This document shows positions 1 to 8,874 of a stretch of 64,000 nt of DNA, piece after piece. Both the position numbers and the translations under genes were made by a program. Numbering within the stretch: the first letter of the stretch is position 1; each line of letters starts with the position of its first letter. Location: positions 1,984,001 to 2,048,000 of the forward strand of contig JASISA010000025.1 of NCBI GenBank assembly GCA_031771865.1, read 5' to 3'. The notes under the pieces are model-generated. The model was not told the DNA's origin. It made no database searches and worked only from the letters and a program-made list of their open reading frames with translations. The DNA comes from Nothophaeocryptopus gaeumannii. Its lineage: Eukaryota > Ascomycota > Dothideomycetes > Mycosphaerellales > Mycosphaerellaceae.

Positions 1-48
1 ATCAGGCACTGGCAAACCGGCACTGGAGATCGCCTTCTGTGTGTCCTT

Positions 49-390
49 TTGGCGTCTCGGCTTTCATTTCCATCTTCACGCATCATCACCAGTGCAGACT
101 TTGCTGACGTTGATGTCACTCACATTGCTCCGCGAGACGCCTTGGAGAAACTGCACCGCATGTGCGCAGACATCGACGACTATCCTCCATCTGCCGATGA
201 TTTCGCTGAGACAGCTGTCTTTGAGTCCTCGAGAGCATACTTCGATGCCGACAAGAACACACACGAAGCTACTCGAGATGGCACTCAGCAACACCGCCAT
301 CCCCGTTCTCGTGAAGTTATCCATGGCGTCCAGGGCGTGAACAACACGACGAAACTCGTTCAAAGCCACGACGAAGCGGCAACTCCCTGA
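49..390 (+). other. coding-like stretch, no intact gene
   Basis: An open plus-strand frame of about 113 codons has protein-like composition (acidic, with regularly spaced hydrophobics). It opens without an ATG (first codon TTG) and ends in a stop before any recognisable domain. It may be an exon of a gene starting left of the window or part of the decayed coding material that continues to about 1.6 kb. I do not recognise the family. Confidence 0.25.
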
Positions 391-425
391 GCGATATGTG
401 CTCCGGCTATTAGAAATCAGGTGAA

Positions 426-700
426 GCAGTGACTCACGTAGCTGCTCACGAAGCTCTCGCGGCTCGCGACGTGCACTATGCTAACGAAATTTGAGCCGGC
501 GTCTCGTCCGGAGTGAGGAAAGTTGAGAGAGCTGCGAAGACCAGCGCCGCAAGCCACAATGAGTTCGATGAGAATCTCGCAGTCTTCTCCGTTGTCGCAA
601 AGCTACCTCCGCTGTAGGCGTACCTATCCGACGAACCTCATCCGATGGTCTGGAGAGATGGAAAAAAGACTATCTCTGTGGCGCGCCGAAGAGGGCGCCG
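426..700 (+). pseudogene. decayed coding frame with two in-frame stops
   Basis: One plus-strand frame reads as plausible protein for about 90 codons but is interrupted by TGA at 492-494 and TAG at 615-617. Both stops are one C-to-T change away from CGA and CAG. No splice-site pair that would remove them is obvious. The product family is not recognised. Calling it a pseudogene is inference from the coding-like composition around the stops. Confidence 0.3.
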
Positions 701-826
701 CGTGTAGAAGACCATCATGAGTGTTGACAAGTGGCTGGCTACTCTACTCACCATGCTCTCGCGGCTCACGGTACAATCTAAACCATCGACGTCGCAACCG
801 CGGTCTCGAAAACCGCCCGACAGTAA

Positions 827-1633
827 GAGAGACCTGAGAGACCCAACAATCTCGAGCTGAGCGATCCAATCTTGCCTCCGAAGTATGAAGCACTGGCCCC
901 TGAGAAGCAGAATTCCCCCGACGTGCGAGCACAGCTCTACGATCAACTTGAAGCATCTGGTGCTCTCATACAGCTTGCTCTCCGCTATCAGATGCTTCAT
1001 CGGGGCCGTTCCAGCGTGAGCTGTTTCTGTTCCTAACAATAACTCGGCATACGGTACTGCTACTTTCGACAGCTTAGCCTACGTTTCTTCTGGAACGCTG
1101 AGGTTGAACAGCTGTTCGCAGCCGCTATTAGGGAAATTCCCAGCGCTGATGAACTCATCGGCGAGCCTTGGGCGGACGGCAATGTCGAATGGCGGGACAA
1201 TCCTTTCACTTTGTCCCGTGCAGAGCACAAGCCTGACGTCGTAAAAGTTTCTGGAAATCCTACCACGGCAACCTTGCATTATGGCCTCAACTATCTTCCA
1301 AAGTCGTCCAAACGCGAGCAAATGGGAGTCACAGCTAACGTCAAGAACCACAACATTGCCGATGTAGGGAAGAAGTTCGAGCCGCTTGCACTACTGAAAT
1401 TACAGCTGCCAGTATATACTGGTCCGAGGAATGCTGCATCCCGTAAGAGTGGCTGGCAAGGCTCAGCGCCGCCGAACGCATCGCTGGTACGAGAAAGTAC
1501 TTTGGCCATATCTCTCGATCGATATCAGGCTCTTTGCCGATCTGCTCGCAGCCAGAGGGACAAGAACGGTCATAGCTACGTGAGAATAGGTCCATCACCT
1601 GCCGGAGAAGTTGTCTACCCTGGAGACATCTGA
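827..1633 (+). CDS. candidate two-exon gene fragment, unknown function
   Basis: The first open stretch runs from just after a TAA (824-826) to a GTGAGC donor at 1016. The putative intron 1016-1072 (57 nt) contains a CCTAAC branch site and ends in a pyrimidine-rich CGACAG. Exon 2 starts at 1073 in the matching phase and stays open to the stop at 1631-1633. The joined protein is rich in Leu, Glu and Ala, with Trp- and Pro-containing segments, and looks genuinely coded. I do not recognise the family. No ATG precedes the first exon in frame, so the 5' end is missing, lies in an unrecognised exon or has decayed. The tail of exon 2 may really belong to a further intron. Confidence 0.35.
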
Positions 1634-2068
1634 TTGGAATCAGCTCGCCCTCTCCTCGGCCACGAGCACTTCCAGGCGCGGGGGGTCGCAGTCGATATCC
1701 TGAAATATGTCAAATACGTCAGAATGCCTCTCGGGAATCGGAAAATGCCCACCGGCAGCCTCTATAGACTGACTGCCTGTTCGAGAAAGTACGCGATCAT
1801 CTTTCAGAAGTCACAGAAACTCAGCTCTCTCCTTTTGGAATGTGCGAACTACGTCGCGCCGTTCGTAGACAGTATCGTAAAACGTTCTTGCGTCGAAAGA
1901 GAGCATCGAGTCTTGAAGCGAGTTACGTCTCTTAACCCATCTCATTGCCTAAGGGACATTCTCTGCTACTATTATCACAGACATGCTGCTCGGAGCAGCT
2001 TGAACCCTGAGAGAGCAGATTGCGAAAAGCACTGGAGAGTGCATTGTCAATATAAGGACTTTCTTGGC

Positions 2069-2480
2069 CATCTCGACGATTGTGCTGTTGGCTTGGCCAC
2101 TAAATTCGAAACCGTGGTATCCGAACGGCGATTCTTTGAGTAGAGCGCCGTGGGGGCATAACTTAGGTCGATTGAGGATGGAGTGTTCCCTGAAGGGGTT
2201 GCGGCGTTTCTCACGATGGCTCGTACAGCCATCTCGACCAACTCCTTGTTACCTTCGTTACTGGATTCACAGCCAATATACCAAGAGCGCAATTTCCTAA
2301 GGAATAGGCTGCGAGGATCTGATTGAGACGACTTGGAGATGAATTCGATCTGAAGAGGTTGCAGTGTTTCTCACCGTCGACGTGCAACATCATCTCGACT
2401 AATATCGTGTGTCTTTGCCACCAGATTCGCAGCCATGGTATCGAAAGCGCGAAACTTCAGGCAGAGCACCTGGCGAGCTC
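2069..2480. repeat. three diverged direct copies, about 160-bp period
   Basis: The word CATCTCGAC or ATCTCGAC recurs at about 2070, 2231 and 2392. Each copy is followed about 30 nt later by a shared block (TTCGAARCC / TTCACAGCC / TTCGCAGCC, then GGTATC- or ATACC-type words). A second shared block, GGTTGCRGYGTTTCTCAC, precedes copies two and three. Identity is low, so these are old duplications. On plus they give similar peptides (Leu-Asp-x-Cys/Leu-x-Val-x-Leu-Ala-Thr-like), so they may once have been coding. Confidence 0.45.
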
Positions 2481-3257
2481 GAGCAGGCCCAGGTGAGAGT
2501 CGAGCTTCTCGTCGAGGCTGAGAAGGAGGATAATCGCCGTTGCCGTCTCGCTGTCTCTGATCTTTCGGTCGAGGCTCACGTTCTCGACAGCATGAACAAG
2601 TGTGTCTAGCGCATGATCCAGTTCGCCATCGGAACCAACGAGCACGACCAGCCGATTTCTCATCCAGAGTATCAAGAGCCCGTCAACGTCTATGCTCATC
2701 TTCACAAATTCTTGAACGACCTGAAGATTCATCCGCTCGATGAGATGGTCGAGAATCCCTCTCCTGCTTCACGGCGCGCAAATCCCGCAGAGAAGCGCGC
2801 GAAGGTTCCATACTGGTCCGATGATCGAGAGAAGGTTGACTGTGAGCGCTTGACCGTTGCCGTGAGCATGTCATCCGATCGGCAAGCGTAGTCATCACGA
2901 CTCTTTCCAACTCCGGCAGCTCGCTCATCACAAGAACCTTGCCATCTCCAAGTCTAGGCAGGATGTCTGATTTGAGGTCGATGAAGCTTACACTGTCACT
3001 TAGTTCCATGATCCTGATTCCTATCGGCAGATACTAGAAGAACTACAGTGATCGTATCGTCTCCTTCTGTCCGTACGGCGACAGATAGTAGCTTGTTCTC
3101 ACTGTCCTCCGCAGCCAGCGCTCGAACGAAGAGAACGACCTTGGCCTCAACGAGTTTGGCAATTAGGTGCGTCGGCCGCTCATTGAGCGTCTCGTCTTCT
3201 CGCCCTTCCCTGCTGAAAACTCTTGCTTTCTCTGCATGCCTTTCACTTTCCTGCGCG

Positions 3258-3712
3258 TTTCGTCGTAAACAGTACCACGAAAGCGACCACGGTTGTGAGA
3301 GAGTGATTTTGGTATCCGTCCAAGGTCGCGAGGCCCGCAGTCCTGGGTACTCCTTCCTTCTCTGCCTTCCTTCTCAAAGGGCAAGACAGATTCTATGCTC
3401 CGTAACTCGTGACCACCATGTCTGACAGGGTCGGGTATGCTGGAGATGCAGCTGTAAACGGCTTCTGTCGATTCCGCCGCTTCTGCCCAACTCGAAGAGC
3501 TCCGTACGTGATCTCTTGCTTGAGATATAGGATGGGAAAATCTCGTTGCCAAAGCCGCCCAGCCTTCCTATACCTTCAAAACAACGGTGCTCTTCGACTG
3601 ATAGCATTGACAAGCGAGAGCTCTCTTCTCCTAGTATGCTCCGATCTCTGTGCTAACTTCCTCGTAGACAGTACTACCAAACCATTTAGGCTTGTGAGAG
3701 AGTGCTTTGGCT
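3258..3712. repeat. diverged direct repeat pair about 400 bp apart
   Basis: Two blocks, 3258-3312 and 3657-3712, share a pattern of TTCSTCGTARACAGTAC followed after about 15-18 nt by TTGTGAGAGAGTG and then TTTGG. A third weaker copy with CGTAGACAGTA lies near 1862. A plus-strand reading gives similar peptides (Phe-Val/Leu-Val-Asp/Asn-Ser-Thr-Thr-Lys) in two copies, one ending in a stop. No element ends or target duplications are visible. Confidence 0.45.
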
Positions 3713-4195
3713 TTCATCGCGGGTCCTGGTCCCTGCTGACATGAACTATCCAGTCTTCTCATCCGGAATCTCAGATTCCGTGCCTTGGAACTCGCAAGCT
3801 TCGCACTCAAATGGTCATACCTGAGATCATAGATGGTCAGCCGAACGTACCTCAAGGTAGTCTGTACCTGTACAGACGCTTCTGGTCCTCCTGGGTTAGC
3901 AGTCCATGGCATCGAGGCCACTTAATATTGTGAGAGATTGTCGTCAAGTCGCATCTTCGTCCAAGTATGGTGTTGCGACTTGTCGCCTTTGCCCCTGCTG
4001 ACACACTCCCGCCACTGTAAAAATTTGTTGCGAAAGACACAGTCTCCCACCCTCTCATTCAGACACACGAAATGAGAAAGGCCCCTTCAAAGTGGATAGA
4101 TACGTTCGCCTGCTAGTACGCTCACTTTACCATGTGTAAAACCAAAGATCATGCCCTCCAACTCCGACTCAATGCAGCCATTCGCTCTCTCCACC

Positions 4196-4902
4196 TTAGT
4201 ACCGCCGATGAGGCGCGCTCGGCGCCGGAGGTGGTGTCCTTCCACTTCTACTCCGCCGTCTCTCCTTCTTCCTGTGCTCTTTCACCTCCAGGTCCCTCAT
4301 GTCCACGCTCTCCCTTTTCTTCTCCTTCACCATCTTCGTCCCGCCATCCTTCCGAGGCGGACCGAACCTCGGATCTTGTATCGCCGTACTCTCCTCGCTC
4401 GGTAATGAAATGTTCACCAAGCCGAAGTAATAATCCAACACCTCCGGGTAGCGCATGCACGACTGCCGCCAATCCTGGTCAACGCCTTGCTGTAGGACCG
4501 TGTTCGCGTGTTGGATTTGCGAATGAATGAGCTGGAGCTGGGCGGATTGGAGAGGTGGTTGGCCGTTGTACCGGTGGTACAAGGTGTAGTAGGGAAGGGT
4601 CTGCAGATAATTGCGATGCGCCTCCACGCGCATGGATCGTAGCTGGTGGAAAGTGGTGATAATTTGGTTCCGAGCGTGATTAAGGACCCAGTCTCTGCCA
4701 CCGGTAAGCATTGGGGTCGAGAACCACGCAGCTCGAACTTGACGTACCGTATTTGTTGCAAGCCTGCCCACCTATCCATCGCCTGCTTCAACGCCAGCTC
4801 GAGTCTCTCACCCTCATGAGGACATTCGGGAAACGGCGGAGCGCCGCAAATGGCACAGTTGGCCTCGACCTCCCCCGATCCACTGCCCATGAGCCCAACC
4901 AT
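4196..4902 (-). CDS. conserved fungal hypothetical protein
   Basis: Two exons, 4902-4748 and 4694-4196, flank a 52-nt intron (GTACGT donor, GGCAG acceptor) and give 217 residues. The N-terminal third has a Cys-x2-Cys...Cys-Pro-His cluster (residues about 16-28) that could bind a metal. A conserved-looking core follows with helical segments, an Arg-Asp-Trp-Val motif created exactly at the splice junction, and a Tyr-Pro-Glu-Val-Leu-Asp-Tyr-Tyr motif. The C-terminus is Lys/Arg/Pro-rich and probably disordered. The layout matches an uncharacterised ascomycete family that I recognise by pattern only. No function can be given. A second in-frame ATG four codons in is an alternative start. Confidence 0.75.
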
Positions 4903-5670
4903 CGACTGCTGTTTCTTCCGGCGGAATGGGTCTTGTGCTGCCGGTTTACGTGTACTGCGGTGCTACCAACGAGTGACGTGAGGTATACAAGACATATCGC
5001 TTCGTGAACAATCAAAGAATGGAGTAGTACTTGACCTCGCAAAAACAGCATTCATGAAGTGAGGCCTGAAAGACATGACGGAAGTGTAGTCGAGTGAGAT
5101 GCGCGGTCCAGTATAGCCCACTCTCCTACTCGGCCTAAGGTGACGGGACTACTGCAAATACTAGTACCTGCCCAGCTCGGTCTGTATCGCGTGTCTCCAT
5201 ATAGGCTCAGTCTTTTGCTCTGCTTCGCTCCGTCAACGGGCACGCGCACATCTGCATGCTTACCTTTGGGCGGTGGATAGCTGCAGCGGAGTTCGAGTGG
5301 TCATCCCGATTGGGCACGAGGTATGCAGCGATGCGCTGGCGTTTCGACGGGAGTGGCCTGCACCGATGACAGTCGCGGCGAGATGGGTTCTGACTTGGCC
5401 TCGATGGTAGGCGCTGATGTGCTGAACGGCAAAGGGTATGCTGGTCGGCGAGATATGGTTGTTTGTTTGACACCCAAGGGACGAGGCTGACCCTGGAAAG
5501 GAGCGAGGAATGCCTGTCGGCCGTCGCTGGAATACGACCCGAATGCTTCCGAACTTCACGCCTTCCTTGCTATATACACCTTTGTTCTCAAAGATAGCCC
5601 ATGACGCAGTCTGCACGCTCCTAGACACGCCTCATGGTCCTTCCCACGCTCTCAAAGCCCATGATCATAT
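4903..5670. other. intergenic, nothing recognised
   Basis: About 770 nt separate the 5' end of the conserved hypothetical from the 3' end of the RING protein. Only short unsupported frames are present. Confidence 0.5.
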
Positions 5671-6612
5671 CTAGTCGATCGGTATCGGATCAGCACCCAT
5701 GATATCCTGCATCTTTTTCCAAGGCTCCCAGTCCCCTGCCAGCATCCGACCAAGAACAAAGATCCCGTGAACCACGACTCCAATTTTCCAAATCATGTCT
5801 GGGACTTCTTCAAGCTGACCAAAGCGTTGAGCGCATCTCCAAGTCATCAGAATAGCGAATACCAGAAGTACCCACGGCGAAACATGAGGCAAGGGCTCCA
5901 TTCGCAGTCGCATACCCCCGAGCCATGCCTCCGACCATGACTCTCCCAGATTCGATGCTGATTTGCGTCCGGCCCAGAGAACCAAAACGCAGTAAGCTGA
6001 GATCGGATAGCGCAGGAGAGATTCGACTATCTCCAGCCACATGCCTGTCCAGAGGTCGTAAAGTTCTGGACGAAGCTCGTACGACACCGTAAGTGCGAGA
6101 GTCACGAGGACGACCATCGAAGAAGCCATTGCCATGTTTGCCGCGATCCTTGGTACAGTCGAATCGAGGTGGTAGTAGTGTCGGTTGCAGAGGAAACAGC
6201 GATTCGATTGGGCTGCCAGATCCATGCAGACTCTGTGCATCGGGAGAAGATGCCCGCACTTGATATGAACGCCGTCTTGATGACTCGCTTCACAATGGCA
6301 CTGATATGCGCGGTATCCGCAGTGCTTGATGTCATGTATGTCACGCCAACGGAATACAAGCTGAGGGTAGGACGGCAGCGGTTGACCAGCGCGATCTCTC
6401 GTGAAGTCCGGTAAGTACGATCTCCATGTGGCGACGAATACGCCCCAGATGTTTAAGCATACGGGACCGTAGCAAGCAGCCGCAAGTGCTAGCTGTATCT
6501 GATCTGTTCTGCTGAGTTCCAGATGCCTCACAATAATGTTTCTCCGTATTCGATGCGCCGCTGCAAAGACTGGGGACAGGAAGAGAGCCCACTTGAGGAT
6601 CAACCACCACAT
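5671..6612 (-). CDS. multi-pass membrane protein with RING-like zinc finger
   Basis: A single 313-residue frame starts with ATG at 6612. Residues 105-142 carry a RING-like zinc pattern: Cys105, Cys107, Cys119, His121, His126, Cys129, Cys139 and Cys142. The first pair is spaced Cys-x-Cys instead of the usual Cys-x2-Cys. Hydrophobic segments lie near residues 3-20, 40-62, 160-178, 200-214 and two more near the C-terminus, so five or six membrane passes are likely. Known membrane RING proteins are often E3 ubiquitin ligases of the ER or vacuole; that role is inference. No intron is needed. The variant zinc spacing is the odd feature and could weaken E2 binding. Confidence 0.6.
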   Translation of the reverse strand: MWWLILKWALFLSPVFAAAHRIRRNIIVRHLELSRTDQIQLALAAACYGPVCLNIWGVFVATWRSYLPDFTRDRAGQPLPSYPQLVFRWRDIHDIKHCGYRAYQCHCEASHQDGVHIKCGHLLPMHRVCMDLAAQSNRCFLCNRHYYHLDSTVPRIAANMAMASSMVVLVTLALTVSYELRPELYDLWTGMWLEIVESLLRYPISAYCVLVLWAGRKSASNLGESWSEAWLGGMRLRMEPLPHVSPWVLLVFAILMTWRCAQRFGQLEEVPDMIWKIGVVVHGIFVLGRMLAGDWEPWKKMQDIMGADPIPID

Positions 6613-6967
6613 TGTTGCTGTCGCGAAAGCCTTGAGCGTGTGAGCTGTTGAAAAGCCTGTCGAAAAGCCTGTTGTCCGCAGATGACGCCTCGAGAAGGTA
6701 GAAATAAAGTCGTCGGCTCGGCGTTCACATGTAAACGGCTGACGTTTCTAATCCTTGCGATAGATGACGGCCGAGGAATGACTGAAATGCTCGTAGAATT
6801 GAATCTCGATCAATTGTGTTGTTTACCTCGCTCTGCGTGCTCTATGCTCTCGGTGCCTGCGAAGGCAGGGCCGCGCCTCCGTCAATCCCATCGAAGCCAC
6901 GAGATGGTGCACCTATGGAAAGAGCCTTCATCAGAAGCAGCGATCGAAATCTCGCTCCATGTCCATT

Positions 6968-8293
6968 TCACAGTCCCGGCTGCTCTATATAATAAATGGT
7001 ATATCCACTAACATCATCAACCCCCATCGACTCACCAGACCTGGTGGTCTGCACCTTATCACGAGCAACTCGTCTCCAGACAGACCCAAACCTCTTCAAC
7101 TGAACATGAACTCTATTCCTATACGCCTCATCATACGACGCTTGAGAAGCCTGCTCATCGATATTCTTTACCCTTCCACAATCAAGAAGAATGTGAACGT
7201 TGGATTCTGTTCCTCGCATCACCTGCAATGCCTGTTGTGCAGAACCGACACTTGATGAATCCAAGATCCTACGTTTTTTTCGCTCTACAAGAACGCCTTG
7301 ACGCTTCGCCTTCGGGGGGTCTTTGATCTCCTTCTCAATCGGGATCTTCATTTCCAGCCCCAGATTGGTCATCACACACGGAAACCCTAGCTCATGTTCC
7401 ACCGCAAGTCTTGCATTGATGATGTTTCCGGACCCCGCGAAAGCGTCTGGCCACGTAGCGAGCATACCAGACGGACTCGTCTCCGCACTCTTCCACGCGA
7501 AGATACTATCTTCTTGTGGCTTCTTCAAAAGCTCAAGTTGAAGTCTCATGAACGCTCGTCGGCCTTCACCATAGATCAGAGGGAGGTTGACGTCGAAAAG
7601 TCCGAGCAGACAATATGCCATATCTTCAAGTCTTGTAGTCTGACGTCTAGATATCCAAGACATCTTCATCGCGACGCTAGCTTCTCGAATGAGGTCTCGA
7701 TCGCGGAGGTATGGGTTTGGTATTCCAGTGATGGTCAAAATCGTAGCAACGATATCATCTTTCTCCGCCAGCCATTTCCTATTCTGGTCATAGAATATAG
7801 TCTTCGCGGAAGCGAAGAGCTCCTGAAGAGCCCACCCGCGAGTAAACCACCGCGCTCTCTTGAACGCTTGCAACGTCTCTGCATCGCTCAGCGCATCCGT
7901 TTCATCCTCTCCACCTTCGACATCAGAGAGGTAGACGTAACACTCGTTCGCATTCCAGTGCCAATTCCACATCGAATTGATCGCTTCTGAAAGCTCCGAA
8001 GAGCTGCTTTTGTCGATACAGCAGGTATCTATCCAGATCCAATCCAGATTCCGCCTCTGAGCGACGCGACAAGCGTTCTCAACCTTCCGGAAGCCATTGC
8101 TGTCCTTGGTGGGCTGCCCGGACAGAAAGATGCTCCGGACGACTTCCGCCGCAGTCGGTTCGCCACTCCAGTCTTTGCTCAGATGATATGAGAACTCTTC
8201 CGAGCCCCAGGTATGGCTTAGGATTGAATAGGTAGGTAAAGTCGCGTCTGGGAACTCCTGGAGCTAGAGGGAGGTAGTGTTGATCAGACGCAT
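6968..8293 (-). pseudogene. HET-domain protein with nonsense codon 10
   Basis: The frame from 8293 reads a canonical HET start (Met-Arg-Leu-Ile-Asn-Thr), reaches TAG at 8266-8264, then stays open for 431 codons to the stop at 6968. HET hallmarks follow in order: Ile-Leu-Ser-His-Thr-Trp, Trp-Ile-Asp-Thr-Cys-Cys-Ile-Asp-Lys, Arg-Gly-Trp-Ala-Leu-Gln-Glu-Leu, and Glu-Asp-Met-Ala-Tyr-Cys-Leu-Leu-Gly-Leu-Phe-Asp-Val. HET proteins trigger vegetative incompatibility cell death. The next in-frame ATG (7972) would discard the N-terminal half of the domain. CAG or GAG to TAG explains the break. The alternative is an intron ending at this TAG: CTGAT plus a pyrimidine tract precede it. The match of the nine upstream codons to HET N-termini argues against that. 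Confidence 0.75.
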
Positions 8294-8874
8294 GCCAGCT
8301 CATCATGTCATCCTCCAGTTATCGTCGTACTTGAGGGTCAGATGAGCGACGTTCAGCAATCGATGTTGCGTTGATGTCGAGGTTGAGGTTGAGGTCGAGG
8401 TCAGCGGGGCTGCGGGAGTAGCAAGTGCTGACCTCGCTTGCACTTGCCTCAAATCTGACTTCATCCCGGTCCTCATCCTAGGCGGAGATTAGCAGCAGCA
8501 AGAAAGTGCCATCCTCATCGTACAAGTATTCAAGACATTGATCTCCATGAGTTTACATGATAGAAAAGTTTCTCGACACTCATGCCGTAGAACGCCTCCC
8601 CATCTGAGCGCCCCTTTCATCGTCCAAGTCCAAAAAGACAAAAAGCATTGACCTCTGGGTATCGTGTGCTGCAGTACAGCGAGCAGATAAAACATACTCC
8701 TCGACCATGCACACCAACCAACTTCAGTGAAGAAGGCAGCCATTTTCCCCATCTACTATTCCCATGCAAAGCATTCCATCATCATGACCCAAGATTCGTG
8801 TTGTTGGTCTACTTGTAGACACTGTCTCGTCTATCATCCTCCCAATGCGAACCTGGCCCTTTCACGCCAGACCC
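8294..8874. other. intergenic with short GAGGTY tandem tract
   Basis: This lies between the HET 5' end and the kinesin 3' end. A purine-rich tandem tract (GAGGTT/GAGGTC units) sits at 8376-8402. No gene is seen. Confidence 0.5.

Larger units (their letters stand above)
1634..4195. other. gene-poor region with short frames only
   Basis: No frame here gives a recognisable protein. Short open stretches exist on both strands (for example 2613-2891 on plus and 2457-2732 on minus), but none has a start, domain or splice context I can defend. The stretch contains the two diverged repeat families listed separately, which suggests decayed, once-duplicated sequence. Confidence 0.45.

Noticed and set aside
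8264..8300. Reading the HET stop as an intron acceptor
   Set aside because: CTGAT and a pyrimidine tract fit an acceptor, but the nine codons before TAG match the HET N-terminus in frame, and no matching upstream exon was found. Kept as an alternative only.
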